Source of the DNA: Mycobacterium sp. 852013-50091_SCH5140682
GTDB taxonomy: Bacteria > Actinomycetota > Actinomycetes > Mycobacteriales > Mycobacteriaceae
DNA: 64,000 nt
Assembly (NCBI RefSeq): GCF_001665685.1
Contig: NZ_LZTB01000100.1
Location: 1-64,000 of the forward strand
Direction of reading: 5' to 3'
Under the pieces are notes generated by a model. That model was given only the letters and a program-made list of their open reading frames with translations. It did not search any database and was not told where the DNA came from. Positions 43,899 through 52,721 of the stretch are shown here, piece after piece (the stretch's first letter is position 1; each line of letters begins with the position of its first letter). The position numbers and the translations under genes were made by a program.

Positions 43899-44671
43899 CT
43901 TCCCAGCTCGGCGAGCTGAATCCCGATGCCGCGCCGGCGTGGCTGCGACCTCTGGTGGACAACGTCGACGGGGTGCCCGACGCGTATCGTCGCCGGGTTC
44001 CGCCGGACGTGCTGGCCAGCATCGTCGAATTGGACAAGCAGGCGGCTCTGGCCGGTGCCCGTCGGGACGCCGCGGTGCTCGTGTTGTTCTCCGGCCCTGC
44101 CGATGTTCCTGCGCCCGACCTTCCCGACGATGCCGATCTGCTGGTCACCGTGCGGGCGTCGACGCTGCGGCACCACGCCGGGCAGGCGGCTTTTCCCGGC
44201 GGCGCCACCGATCCCGGTGACGAGGGCCCGGTGGCGACGGCGTTCCGCGAGGCGTGGGAGGAAACGGGCATCGATACCGGACGGTTACGTCCGCTGGCCA
44301 CATTGGAACGCATGTTCATCCCGCCGTCGGGATTTCACGTCGTCCCGGTGCTGGCCTACTCACCCGATCCCGGCCCGGTGGCCGTCGTCGACCCGTCCGA
44401 GACCGCGGTGGTCGCACGAGTGCCCGTGCGCGCGTTCATCAATCCGGAGAATCGGCTCATGGTCTGTCGCGAAGCGGCCACCCGGCGGTTCGCAGGCCCG
44501 GCGTTTCTGCTGAACGAGATGCTGGTGTGGGGATTCACCGGGCAGGTCATCTCGGCCATCCTCGATGTCGCGGGCTGGGCGCAGCCGTGGAACACCGACG
44601 ACGTACGTGAACTCGACGAGGCAATGGCGCTTGTCGGGCATCCGAACGGCTACGGTGAAGCGCAACGTTGA
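43895..44671 (+). CDS. Nudix hydrolase (CoA pyrophosphatase-like)
   Basis: 258 aa. Nudix box GATDPGDEGPVATAFREAWEETGI (quoted only for its key residues: G, RE, EE, G) near 110-133, preceded by HHAGQAAFPGG, which is typical of the CoA-pyrophosphatase group (NUDT8/NudL). TTG start at 43895, fixed by a TTGA overlap. Counterpart of Rv3672c. It lies just upstream of marP in the same direction. Confidence 0.87.
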   Translation: MTSQLGELNPDAAPAWLRPLVDNVDGVPDAYRRRVPPDVLASIVELDKQAALAGARRDAAVLVLFSGPADVPAPDLPDDADLLVTVRASTLRHHAGQAAFPGGATDPGDEGPVATAFREAWEETGIDTGRLRPLATLERMFIPPSGFHVVPVLAYSPDPGPVAVVDPSETAVVARVPVRAFINPENRLMVCREAATRRFAGPAFLLNEMLVWGFTGQVISAILDVAGWAQPWNTDDVRELDEAMALVGHPNGYGEAQR

Positions 44672-44682
44672 ACTGGAAGTAA

Positions 44683-45870
44683 ATGACACCTTCGCTTTGG
44701 CTTGACCTGGCCATCACCGGCATCGCGTTCGTCGCCGCCATCTCCGGCTGGCGTTCCGGCGCGCTCGGCTCGCTGCTGTCCTTCGTGGGCGTGGTGCTGG
44801 GCGCGGTGGCCGGCCTGCTGCTCGCCCCGCACATCGTCAGCCACATCGAAGGGCCGCGCACCAAACTGTTCGCGTCGCTGTTCCTGATCCTGGCGCTCGT
44901 CGTGGTCGGGGAGATCGCCGGCGTGGTGCTCGGCCGCGCGGTCCGCAGCGCGTTGCGCAATCCGGTCCTTCGGGTGTTCGACTCGGCCATCGGCGTGGCC
45001 TTGCAACTGGTGGCCGTCCTGGTGGCGGCCTACCTGCTGGCCACCCCGCTGACCTCATCGGACCAGCCCAACCTGGCTGCGGCAGTGAAGAATTCGCGAG
45101 TACTGACCGAGGTGGACAAGGTGGCGCCGCCGTGGTTGAAGTCGGTGCCGACGCGGCTGTCGAGCCTGCTGGACACGTCGGGGTTCGACGTCTTGCAGCC
45201 GTTCGGCCGCACCCCCATCGTCAACGTCGACGCGCCTGATGCGAGCCTGGCCAACGACGCCGTCGTCGCTGCCACCCGGCCGAGCGTCGTCAAGATCAAG
45301 GGCATCGCACCGAGTTGCCAGAAGGTGTTGGAGGGCAGCGGATTCGTCGTGGCGCCCAACCGGGTGATGTCCAACGCCCACGTGGTGGCCGGAGCGGACA
45401 GTGTGACCGTCGAAGCCGAGGGCAAGACCTACGACGCGAGCGTCGTGTCCTACGACCCCAACGCCGACATCTCCATCCTCGATGTCCCCGACTTGCCGAC
45501 CGCGCCGCTGACCTTCGCCGACCAAGCGGCCCCACAGGGCACCGACGCGGTCGTGATGGGGTACCCCGGCGGCGGTGACTTCCTGGCCACCCCGGCACGC
45601 GTGCGCGAGATCATCGAGCTCAAAGGCCCCGACATCTACCGCACCACGACCGTCACCCGCGAGGTCTACACCGTGCGGGGCACTGTGCGGCAGGGTAATT
45701 CGGGCGGGCCGATGATCAACCGGGCCGGCAAGGTGCTCGGCGTCGTGTTCGGCGCGGCCGTCGACGACGCTGACACCGGATTCGTGCTGACCGCAAAGGA
45801 AGTCGAGCAGCAGATGGCCAAGATCGGCAACACCCAGCGGGTGGCCACCGGGACGTGCATCAGCTCCTGA
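44683..45870 (+). CDS. marP: Periplasmic serine protease MarP (acid resistance)
   Basis: 395 aa. Four N-terminal helices (about 5-120, CvpA-like) anchor a periplasmic chymotrypsin-fold domain with catalytic H233 (SNAHVV), D262 (PNADISIL) and S340 (RQGNSGGP). In M. tuberculosis (Rv3671c) this protease keeps internal pH steady in acid by processing the peptidoglycan hydrolase RipA. Ends exactly where the convergent epoxide hydrolase gene ends. Confidence 0.93.
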   Translation: MTPSLWLDLAITGIAFVAAISGWRSGALGSLLSFVGVVLGAVAGLLLAPHIVSHIEGPRTKLFASLFLILALVVVGEIAGVVLGRAVRSALRNPVLRVFDSAIGVALQLVAVLVAAYLLATPLTSSDQPNLAAAVKNSRVLTEVDKVAPPWLKSVPTRLSSLLDTSGFDVLQPFGRTPIVNVDAPDASLANDAVVAATRPSVVKIKGIAPSCQKVLEGSGFVVAPNRVMSNAHVVAGADSVTVEAEGKTYDASVVSYDPNADISILDVPDLPTAPLTFADQAAPQGTDAVVMGYPGGGDFLATPARVREIIELKGPDIYRTTTVTREVYTVRGTVRQGNSGGPMINRAGKVLGVVFGAAVDDADTGFVLTAKEVEQQMAKIGNTQRVATGTCISS

Positions 45871-46827
45871 TCAGCCCTGGCCCAGGTGCGTGAGGAACCT
45901 GCGCAGCTGCTCGTTGACCGTGTCGGGATCTTCCTCGTGGCCGAAGTGCCCGGAGCCGGCCAGAGCTACGTAGCGGCCGTGCGGCGCGAAGTGTTGGGTG
46001 CGGTAGACCGGGTCGGCCAGCACGTATGGGTCGGCGTCGCCGCGCAGGTGCAGCACCGGCACATTGACCGGCCGTTTCATCGACCGCATGAACCGCCTGC
46101 CCTCAGTGCGCAGTTGGCTTCGCACCGCCCAGCGCTGGTACTCCAGCGCCGAATGGGCGGCGCCCGAGATCTGAATGGCGCGCCGCATGTGCCCGAGGGT
46201 GTCGGAGAAATCCTGCGTGGCTTGCCATTTGATGCCGGCCCGGCTGCGCACCAGGCGCTCAAGCTCTTCGCCGTCGTGGCGGGTCAGCGCGCGCTCCGGC
46301 AGCATCGGCAGCTGATAGCGCATCAACGAGGGGAGCAGCGCGCGCCCCTGATCGCGCCGGGTCAGCGCCGACGCGCGCAGCGCCACCGGATGCGGCGAGC
46401 TGACCAACGCGATGGCCCGCACCACCCTCGGATGCAGGACGGCCGTCGCCCAGCACACCAGGCCGCCGTCGGCGTGGCCCACCAGCGTCGCGGTCTTGTG
46501 GCCCAGCGCACGCACCAACCCCGCGGTGTCACCTGCCAGGGTCCAGCCGTCGTAACCGCGCGGGGGTTTATCGCTGCCGCCGTAGCCACGCAGGTCCACG
46601 GCGACGACGCGAGCGTCGGGCAACCCCGTGAGCTGATGACGCCACGACCACCAGAACGAGCCGAATCCGTGCAGCAGGATGACCAGCGGACGGTCGGCGC
46701 CCGCATTCTCACGGTCGGGCTGCGAGCTCTCGCCCTCGACGACGTGGAAGCGAATGCCGTTGGCGTGCACCTGCAGATGCCGCCACGGCCCGTCGATCCG
46801 GGTGATCGACGGGTCGGGTGGGGGCAT
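45871..46827 (-). CDS. ephE: Alpha/beta hydrolase, epoxide hydrolase family (EphE-like)
   Basis: 318 aa. Oxyanion HGFGSFWWSW, nucleophile elbow GHADGGLVCW with Asp as nucleophile, which fits the epoxide hydrolase group rather than Ser hydrolases, and the catalytic His in GSGHFGHEEDP. The lid contains the helix after LALVSSPHP. ATG overlaps the upstream stop by 1 nt (TAATG). Counterpart of Rv3670. Substrate unknown. Confidence 0.83.
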   Translation of the reverse strand: MPPPDPSITRIDGPWRHLQVHANGIRFHVVEGESSQPDRENAGADRPLVILLHGFGSFWWSWRHQLTGLPDARVVAVDLRGYGGSDKPPRGYDGWTLAGDTAGLVRALGHKTATLVGHADGGLVCWATAVLHPRVVRAIALVSSPHPVALRASALTRRDQGRALLPSLMRYQLPMLPERALTRHDGEELERLVRSRAGIKWQATQDFSDTLGHMRRAIQISGAAHSALEYQRWAVRSQLRTEGRRFMRSMKRPVNVPVLHLRGDADPYVLADPVYRTQHFAPHGRYVALAGSGHFGHEEDPDTVNEQLRRFLTHLGQG

Positions 46828-47348
46828 TACCAGCCCGAGGGGTCGGCCGGGGCCGCCTTGGCCCGCGCCGCGTCGGCCGTGGGCAGTGCGACGGCTTTGT
46901 CATGCCCGGGCGTCAGCGCATCGCGCGTTTCTTTCACCGACTCGATGGTCTGCCGCGGTCCGCGGATACGGCGCACCTTGAGGTAGCCGAACAGTGCCAG
47001 CGCCACCGTGGTCAGCACCATGATGCCGAACACGATCAGGAACGCCGCCCAGCGGTACAGCCAGGTGTCGAGCAGCTCGGCGACGAAGAAGAAGAAAAAG
47101 AAGGTCGAGTAGAACAGCACGACCAGCGCGGCGATGAAAAAGATGCTGCCGGTCAAGCCCTTCTTGACGTCGCGGGTGATCTCGGCCTTTGCCAGTGCGA
47201 CCTCGGCGCGGACCAGCGTCGACACCTGCGCGGTCGCATCTTTGACCAGGTCTCCGATGGACGGGTCGGGCTTGGGCGCGTGCGGATCTACCAGCGGAAT
47301 CGAGGTCACCGTTGCCGGAATTCCGGTCCTGCGGTCGCCGTTGCTCAC
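46827..47348 (-). CDS. Phage-holin-superfamily (DUF1469-type) membrane protein
   Basis: 173 aa. A hydrophilic helix (IGDLVKDATAQVSTLVRAEV, in part), then two long helices near 70-90 and 98-120, the second rich in Phe, and a basic Ala-rich tail. Pattern of the Phage_holin_3_6 family, which are cellular proteins in actinobacteria. GTG at 47348 with GGGGAGGAAG upstream. Counterpart of Rv3669, coupled to ephE. Confidence 0.82.
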   Translation of the reverse strand: MSNGDRRTGIPATVTSIPLVDPHAPKPDPSIGDLVKDATAQVSTLVRAEVALAKAEITRDVKKGLTGSIFFIAALVVLFYSTFFFFFFVAELLDTWLYRWAAFLIVFGIMVLTTVALALFGYLKVRRIRGPRQTIESVKETRDALTPGHDKAVALPTADAARAKAAPADPSGW

Positions 47349-47511
47349 AAGAAGCTTCCTCCCCGGGTCCGATGCCTGGTTTCGGTGATGTGGTCGCGGT
47401 TCATGTTGCCATGTGGTGGCTCGGATAACGATCCCGGCCGACATCTGAGCCCAAGTAGGATGCGAGTATTCGCTTGGGGTGCGCGGGTCGGGCGCGTCGA
47501 TGGGAGGACAC

Positions 47512-48204
47512 TTGGCGACCAGACGCCGCTGGAAATTCGTTGTCGGGACATTGATTCTCGCGCTGGCCGCATTGCTCACACCGGGTGTCGCCCATGCTGA
47601 TCCGGTGGTGCTCGGCGGAGGCTCCGGCATCGTCGTCAACGGAGACACGTTCTGCACCCTGACCACCATCGGCCACGACAACGCGGGCCGGCTGATCGGC
47701 TTCACGTCGGCGCACTGTGGTGGCCCGGGCGCGACGGTGGCGGCCGAGAACGCGACCGGGGCCGGGCAGCTGGGCACCATGGTCGCAGGCAACGAATTGC
47801 TGGACTACGCGGTGATCCAGTTCGACCCGCAGAAGGTCACCCCGACCGACAACGTCAACGGTTTCCAGATCGACGGCCTCGGCCCCGACCCGGTGTTCGG
47901 CCAGATCGCCTGCAAGCTGGGCCGCACCACCGGCTATTCGTGCGGTGTCACGTGGGGGCCGGGACAGGATCCGGGCACCATCGTCAACCAGGTGTGCGGG
48001 CAGCCCGGTGATTCCGGCGCGCCCGTCACAGTCGACAACAAGCTGGTGGGCATGCTGCACGGCGCCTACACCAACGATCTGCCGACCTGCGTCGTGAAAT
48101 ACGTGCCGCTGCACACGCCCGCGGTGACCATGTCGATCAACACGCAACTCGCCGACATCACCGCCAAGAACCGGCCCGGTACGGGGTATGTGCCGATTCC
48201 CTAG
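47512..48204 (+). CDS. Secreted chymotrypsin-like serine protease
   Basis: About 230 aa. Signal peptide RRRWKFVVGTLILALAALLTPGVAHA-D (quoted in halves: basic head, hydrophobic core, AHA cleavage). The mature part has S1 triad regions: FTSAHCGG (His), LLDYAVIQF (Asp) and QPGDSGAPVTV (Ser). I chose the TTG at 47512 because GGGAGG lies 4-5 nt before it; an ATG at 47500 and a GTG at 47479 are alternatives. Counterpart of Rv3668c. Target proteins unknown. Confidence 0.83.
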   Translation: MATRRRWKFVVGTLILALAALLTPGVAHADPVVLGGGSGIVVNGDTFCTLTTIGHDNAGRLIGFTSAHCGGPGATVAAENATGAGQLGTMVAGNELLDYAVIQFDPQKVTPTDNVNGFQIDGLGPDPVFGQIACKLGRTTGYSCGVTWGPGQDPGTIVNQVCGQPGDSGAPVTVDNKLVGMLHGAYTNDLPTCVVKYVPLHTPAVTMSINTQLADITAKNRPGTGYVPIP

Positions 48205-48226
48205 GCGGTGACGCCGGCGGCGCTGC

Positions 48227-50188
48227 CTACTTGCTGGCCCGGATGGCTTCGAACACGCTCGGGTCGACCAGTGTCGAGGTGTCACCGAGTTCACGGCCTT
48301 CGGCCACGTCGCGCAGCAGTCGGCGCATGATCTTGCCGCTGCGGGTCTTGGGCAGCTCCGGCACCACGTGGATCTCGCGGGGCTTGGCGATCGGTGAGAT
48401 CTCGCGGGAGACCTGCGCGCGCAATTCGTCGATCATGTTCTCCGCACCGCCGTGGGCGCTTTCCTTGAGGATGACGAAGGCACAGATGGCTTGGCCGGTG
48501 GTCTCGTCCGACGCGCCGACGACAGCGGCCTCGGCGACACCGGAATGGCCGACCAGTGCCGACTCGACCTCCGCGGTCGAGATGCGGTGACCCGAGATGT
48601 TCATGACGTCGTCGATGCGGCCGAGCACCCAGATGTTGCCGTCCGAGTCGTACCGGGCGCCGTCGCCTGCGAAGTACCAGCCCTGCTCGGCGAAGCGGGA
48701 CCAGTAGGTCTCCTTGAACCGCTCCGGATCACCCCAGATGCCGCGCAGCATGGCCGGCCACGGCTTGTCGAGCACCAGATATCCGGTGACGTGCTCGGCT
48801 TCGTCGGCGCCGGGGACCAGGTCGTTGCCCTCGTCGTCGACGATCTTGGCCGCGATGCCGGGCAGTGGGGTCATCGCCGAGCCGGGCTTGGCGGCCGTCA
48901 CTCCGGGCAGCGGGGAGATCATGATGGCCCCGGTCTCGGTCTGCCACCAGGTGTCCACGATCGGGGTCTTGTTGCCGCCGATGAATTCGCGGTACCACCG
49001 CCACGCCTCGGGGTTGATCGGCTCGCCGACCGAGCCCAGCAGCCGCAGGCTGCTCAGGTCGTGGGCCTCGGGCAGTACCCGCCCCCACTTCATGAACGTG
49101 CGAATCAGCGTCGGTGCCGTGTAATAGATTGTCACGCCGTACTTTTCGATGACCTCGAAATGCCGGTGCATGGTCGGCGACGCCGGGGTGCCCTCATAGA
49201 CCACCTGCGTGACACCGTTGGCCAGCGGGCCGTACACGATGTAGGTGTGCCCGGTGACCCAGCCGATATCGGCTGTGCACCAGTACACGTCGCTTTCGGG
49301 CTTGATGTCGAAAACGTTGTAGTGGGTATAGGCGGCCTGGGTGAGGAATCCGCCCGAGGTGTGCACGATGCCTTTGGGCTTGCCTGTGGTGCCCGAGGTG
49401 TACAGCAGGAACAGCGGCTGCTCGGAGTCGAATGCCTGCGGCGTGTGGTCGGGTGAGGCCTGCTCCACCGTCTCGTGCCACCAGAGATCGCGGCCCGGCG
49501 TCCAGTTGACGTCAATTCCGGTGCGCCGCACCACAAGAACGTTCTGCACCGACGGTTGTCCCTCGACCGCCTCGTCGACGGCGGACTTCAACGATGCGGC
49601 CTCACCGCGCCGGTACTGCCCGTCGGTGGTGATGACCAGCTTGGCCTGGGCGTCCTCGACGCGGGCGCGCAGCGCGCTGGCGGAGAACCCTGCGAACACG
49701 ACGCTGTGCATGATGCCGAGGCGGGCGCAGGCCAGCATGGCGATGATGGCCTCGGGCACCATCGGCATGTAGATGGCGACCCGGTCACCGGCCACCAGGC
49801 CGAGATCGGTCAGGGTGTTGGCGGCCTTGCTGACCTCATCCTTGAGCTGGGCGTAGGTGATGTCGCGTGCGTCCTCGACCGGCTCGCCGACCCAGTGGAT
49901 CGCGACCCGGTCGCCGTTGCCTGCCTCGACGTGGCGGTCCACGCAGTTGTAGGCGACGTTGAGCTTGCCGCCGACGAACCACTTCGCGAACGGTGCCTCC
50001 GACCAGTCCAGCACCTCGGTGAACGGTGTCTGCCAGGTAAGCCGGTCGGCCTGCTCGCCCCAGAACGCCAGCCGGTCTCGTTCGGCCGCGGCATACAACT
50101 CGCCCGTCGCGTTCGCGCTGGCCGCGAAGTCGGCGGGTGGGGGATAGGCTGACGGAACTTCGGCGTGCGTCACTGACGGGTTCGACAT
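48227..50188 (-). CDS. acs: Acetyl-CoA synthetase
   Basis: 653 aa. Activates acetate to acetyl-CoA with ATP. ANL motifs: YTSGTTGKPKGIVHT, WWQTETGA, YFAGDGARYD and GRIDDVMNISGHR, and the C-terminal acetylatable lysine in KTRSGKIMRR. I chose the ATG at 50188; an in-frame start 10 codons upstream would run through a Crp-type palindrome. Counterpart of Rv3667. The palindrome at 50192-50207 suggests direct cAMP-Crp control. Confidence 0.94.
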   Translation of the reverse strand: MSNPSVTHAEVPSAYPPPADFAASANATGELYAAAERDRLAFWGEQADRLTWQTPFTEVLDWSEAPFAKWFVGGKLNVAYNCVDRHVEAGNGDRVAIHWVGEPVEDARDITYAQLKDEVSKAANTLTDLGLVAGDRVAIYMPMVPEAIIAMLACARLGIMHSVVFAGFSASALRARVEDAQAKLVITTDGQYRRGEAASLKSAVDEAVEGQPSVQNVLVVRRTGIDVNWTPGRDLWWHETVEQASPDHTPQAFDSEQPLFLLYTSGTTGKPKGIVHTSGGFLTQAAYTHYNVFDIKPESDVYWCTADIGWVTGHTYIVYGPLANGVTQVVYEGTPASPTMHRHFEVIEKYGVTIYYTAPTLIRTFMKWGRVLPEAHDLSSLRLLGSVGEPINPEAWRWYREFIGGNKTPIVDTWWQTETGAIMISPLPGVTAAKPGSAMTPLPGIAAKIVDDEGNDLVPGADEAEHVTGYLVLDKPWPAMLRGIWGDPERFKETYWSRFAEQGWYFAGDGARYDSDGNIWVLGRIDDVMNISGHRISTAEVESALVGHSGVAEAAVVGASDETTGQAICAFVILKESAHGGAENMIDELRAQVSREISPIAKPREIHVVPELPKTRSGKIMRRLLRDVAEGRELGDTSTLVDPSVFEAIRASK

Positions 50189-50191
50189 GTT

Positions 50192-50207
50192 TGTGAGCCT
50201 AGTCACC
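50192..50207. promoter_or_regulatory. Crp-type palindrome at the acs start
   Basis: TGTGA-GCCTAG-TCACC matches TGTGA-N6-TCACA at 9 of 10 positions. It lies 4-19 bp upstream of the acs start codon, a position that would block transcription or initiation. Regulator inferred from motif; crp is encoded in this window. Confidence 0.6.
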
Positions 50208-50310
50208 GAACGTTGCACGGGCGTTGGAGACGCACAACGCCGTCGGCTGGACGGCGCGCCCGGTGCGCTGAACGGTCGAAGATCCGGCGACCAGCGGTCG
50301 GCTAGCGTAT

Positions 50311-51063
50311 GTGGCCGTGACCAACACCGACCCGCTCGCGCCGCTCGCCGAGCTTCCCGGCGTGGCCGCGGCGTGCGATGAGGCCAGGGAGGCGCTCGGG
50401 CGGGCGCACCGGCACCGCTTCAACCTGCGCGGCTGGCCGCAGACCGCGGGCGAGGCCGCGATGCGGGCGGCTCGGGCCTCGGCGGTACTCGACGGCGGAT
50501 CCATCCAGCTGGCCCCCGACGGCGAGCCGGATCCTGTGACCGCAGGCGCGATCCGCGTCGCGGAAGCCCTCGAGGGTGGGGCGACGACGCTGGTCGGCGT
50601 GTGGCAGCGGGCACCGTTGCAGGCGCTGGCCCGGCTGCATGCGCTGGCCGCCGCAGACCTCACCGACGACGAACATCTGGGCCGGCCGCGGACGGATCCC
50701 GCCGTCGGGCGCCGGTTGGAACTGCTCGCCGAAATCCTGACCGGAGGATCGCGCGTGCCCGCGCCGATTCTGGCCGCTGTCGCTCATGGCGAACTGTTGA
50801 CCTTGGAGCCGTTCGGTACGGCCGACGGAGTCGTGGCTCGTGGACTGTCACGACTGGTGACGATCGCCAGTGGTCTGGATCCGCACGGCCTCGGGGTTCC
50901 CGAGGTGCACTGGATGAAGAAGTCGGGCGATTACCGGGCTGCCGCACGGGGATTCGCGGCGGGCACTCGCGACGGGCTGACGGCGTGGCTGCTGCTGAGT
51001 TCAGAAGCGCTGCACGCCGGCGCGCGGGAAGCACTGCAGATCGCCCAGTCTGCCGCGGGCTGA
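50311..51063 (+). CDS. Fic-fold-like protein with degenerate catalytic motif
   Basis: 250 aa, GTG start. Usually listed as hypothetical (counterpart of Rv3662c). Reading it against the Fic pattern: RASAVLDGGSI (56-64) resembles the inhibitory SxxxEG helix, LARLHALAAADL and LGRPR follow the core order, and AHGELLTLEPFGTADGVVAR (158-177) aligns with aHaxxxxIHPFxDGNGRxxR. The catalytic His is Glu or Leu and GNGR is lost, so AMPylation is unlikely. A pseudo-Fic assignment is my inference. Confidence 0.55.
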   Translation: MAVTNTDPLAPLAELPGVAAACDEAREALGRAHRHRFNLRGWPQTAGEAAMRAARASAVLDGGSIQLAPDGEPDPVTAGAIRVAEALEGGATTLVGVWQRAPLQALARLHALAAADLTDDEHLGRPRTDPAVGRRLELLAEILTGGSRVPAPILAAVAHGELLTLEPFGTADGVVARGLSRLVTIASGLDPHGLGVPEVHWMKKSGDYRAAARGFAAGTRDGLTAWLLLSSEALHAGAREALQIAQSAAG

Positions 51064-51089
51064 GGGTCTTTCGGCGATCTGTCCAGCAA

Positions 51090-51395
51090 ACGCAAAGCGG
51101 GCGGCGTTCCGAACTGTGTTCGGCTCGCCGCCCGCTAGCACGGATTCCGGTTACCAAGCGTGCAATGTGGGTTGCGTGGGTGGCCTCGGCGTCCTTGCAA
51201 TGCGCTTCGGATGCAACCCCACCCAAGGGGCCGTCGGGTCCGTCCGCTTCTCGCAATCACGCAGGCCCGCAACACTTTTACCTATTCCGCGGCATGTGCT
51301 CCGCGTGGGTGCCGGGACCCGTGCTAGGGAGCCTGGTTCGGGAGATTTAGCCTTCTCTTCTGGCTATATCTTGGCTTCTCCAAGCTTCCGTGGTT
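51090..51395 (-). ncRNA. Ms1-like (MTS2823) 6S-type small RNA
   Basis: The 425-bp gap 51064-51488 between the Rv3662c and Rv3661 counterparts is where mycobacteria encode the roughly 300-nt Ms1/MTS2823 RNA, on the same strand as the Rv3661 gene. Here the - strand holds TAGTAC (51406-51401) as a possible -10, an 11-bp stem terminator (51096-51136) followed by T-rich TTTGCGTTT, and long imperfect stems between. Ends are approximate. Ms1 binds core RNA polymerase in stationary phase. Identity rests on position and structure. Confidence 0.75.
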
Positions 51396-51406
51396 CCTTT
51401 GTACTA

Positions 51407-51422
51407 CGTGACCACAGTCACA
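51407..51422. promoter_or_regulatory. Crp-type palindrome at the Ms1 promoter
   Basis: TGTGA-CTGTGG-TCACG on the - strand, 9 of 10 matches to TGTGA-N6-TCACA, immediately upstream of the presumed -10 of the Ms1 RNA. Suggests cAMP-Crp input to this RNA; inferred. Confidence 0.55.
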
Positions 51423-51488
51423 TCAAGGCCCAAATTGAGCGAGTTTCCCGATCGTTACGACTGTGCCCCAGCTACTACACCCGGTAGC

Positions 51489-52361
51489 TCAAAAAGTGAA
51501 GCGGCGCAACAGCGAATACGTCAGCGCGCCCGCCGCCAGCGCACTCACACCCACCGCGGCGGTGGTGGCCACGGCGGCCCCTGACGGGGCGGCGGGGAGC
51601 CGGTCGCGCAGTGACACCGGTTTGGTGAACGTCAGCACGGGCCAGTCGCGCGCGACGGCCTCCTTGCGCAGCGCCCGGTCCGGGTTGACCGCGGTGGGAT
51701 GACCTACCGACTCGAGCATCGGGATGTCGGTCACCGAGTCGGAGTACGCGTAGCAGTAATCGAGCGCGTAGCCCTCGCGCGCAGCCAACGCGCGGATGGC
51801 TTCGACCTTGCCCTCGCCGTAGCAGTAGAACGCGATCTCGCCGGTGTAGCGGCCGTCCTCGACGACCATCCGGGTGGCCATGGCGTGCGTGGCGCCCAAC
51901 GCCCGCGCGATCGGCGCGACGATCTCCTCGCCCGAAGCCGACACCACGACGATGTCGCGGCCGCAGAGCTTGTGGTCGGCGATCAGTTCGGCGGCTTCGG
52001 CGAACACCAACGGGTCGACGATGTCGTGCAGCGTCTCCCTGACGATCGACTTGACCTGTTCGACGTCCCAGCCCGTACACATGTTGGTGACGTACGAACG
52101 CATGCGGTCCATCTGGTCGTGGTCGGCGCCCGACATCAGGAAGAGGAACTGCGCGTACGTCGACTTGAGAACAGCGCGTCGGTTCAGCAGGCCCTGATCG
52201 AAGAAAGGTTTGCTGAAGGCGAGCGTACTGGACTTGGCGATCACCGTCTTGTCGAGGTCGAAGAACGCCGCTGTGCGCACCGGGCGGCCGCTGGGCTGCC
52301 CGGCTTGCGGTGCGATCGGCTCCCCGGCAACCGGATCGGATGCACTCACATGCGCCAGCAT
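51489..52361 (-). CDS. HAD-superfamily phosphatase (SerB-like subfamily IB)
   Basis: 290 aa. Motif I FFDLDKTVIAKSS with nucleophilic Asp, motif II SASGEE, motif III/IV KVEAIRALA and YAYSDSVTDIPMLE. A C-terminal hydrophobic segment near 262-282 could be a membrane tail. Start uncertain: the ATG at 52361 has no good ribosome site; a GTG at 52349 is an alternative. Counterpart of Rv3661. Substrate unknown. Confidence 0.87.
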   Translation of the reverse strand: MLAHVSASDPVAGEPIAPQAGQPSGRPVRTAAFFDLDKTVIAKSSTLAFSKPFFDQGLLNRRAVLKSTYAQFLFLMSGADHDQMDRMRSYVTNMCTGWDVEQVKSIVRETLHDIVDPLVFAEAAELIADHKLCGRDIVVVSASGEEIVAPIARALGATHAMATRMVVEDGRYTGEIAFYCYGEGKVEAIRALAAREGYALDYCYAYSDSVTDIPMLESVGHPTAVNPDRALRKEAVARDWPVLTFTKPVSLRDRLPAAPSGAAVATTAAVGVSALAAGALTYSLLRRFTF

Positions 52362-52472
52362 AGAGGGAGGTGTCCGACGCGCTCCGGCGGAGCCGACAAA
52401 CCGGCAGTTCACGGCACATGTCGACACGATCTGTCTCACAGGTGGCGTCTTGTTAACTCGCAGCCGCATCTC

Positions 52473-52503
52473 TTGCGTCTTTGGGCAGATCCGTGTGTAT
52501 AGT
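52473..52503 (+). promoter_or_regulatory. Promoter of 6C RNA
   Basis: -10 TATAGT (52498-52503), one mismatch from consensus, with TTGCGT (52473-52478) 19 nt upstream. It predicts a start near 52510, exactly in front of the RNA hairpins. Confidence 0.75.
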
Positions 52504-52509
52504 GAGCAT

Positions 52510-52605
52510 TACTCGGCTTATGCCGAGGTGCATCAGCCCGACCCCCCGGGGCTGATACACGACGACCTCCGCCTCCTCCCCCCCTGGCGGGGGTCGTCTC
52601 TTTTT
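52510..52605 (+). ncRNA. 6C small RNA (B11)
   Basis: About 95 nt. A 6-bp hairpin (52512-52527), then a hairpin (ATCAGCCC/GGGCTGAT, 52532-52556) with six C residues in its loop, then a terminator stem (52561-52573 with 52586-52598, one wobble) whose loop is also C-rich, followed by TCTTTTT. Two C-rich loops define the actinobacterial 6C RNA, which pairs with G-rich ribosome sites of target mRNAs. It lies between the HAD phosphatase and ssd genes, as in M. tuberculosis. Confidence 0.9.
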
Positions 52606-52721
52606 CCGGGGAGAAATTCGCCGCCGCGCGACCCCCGATGAGTTATCCCCAACCCGTCGTTCATCCACATTCTCCGGTTGGGTGCTGGCGCCACCGCCTC
52701 GACAGCCACAGGCTTGGGGCC

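Noticed and set aside
51116..51487. 123-aa rightward open frame in the Ms1 gap
   Set aside because: No conserved features, and position and structure fit a - strand RNA gene.
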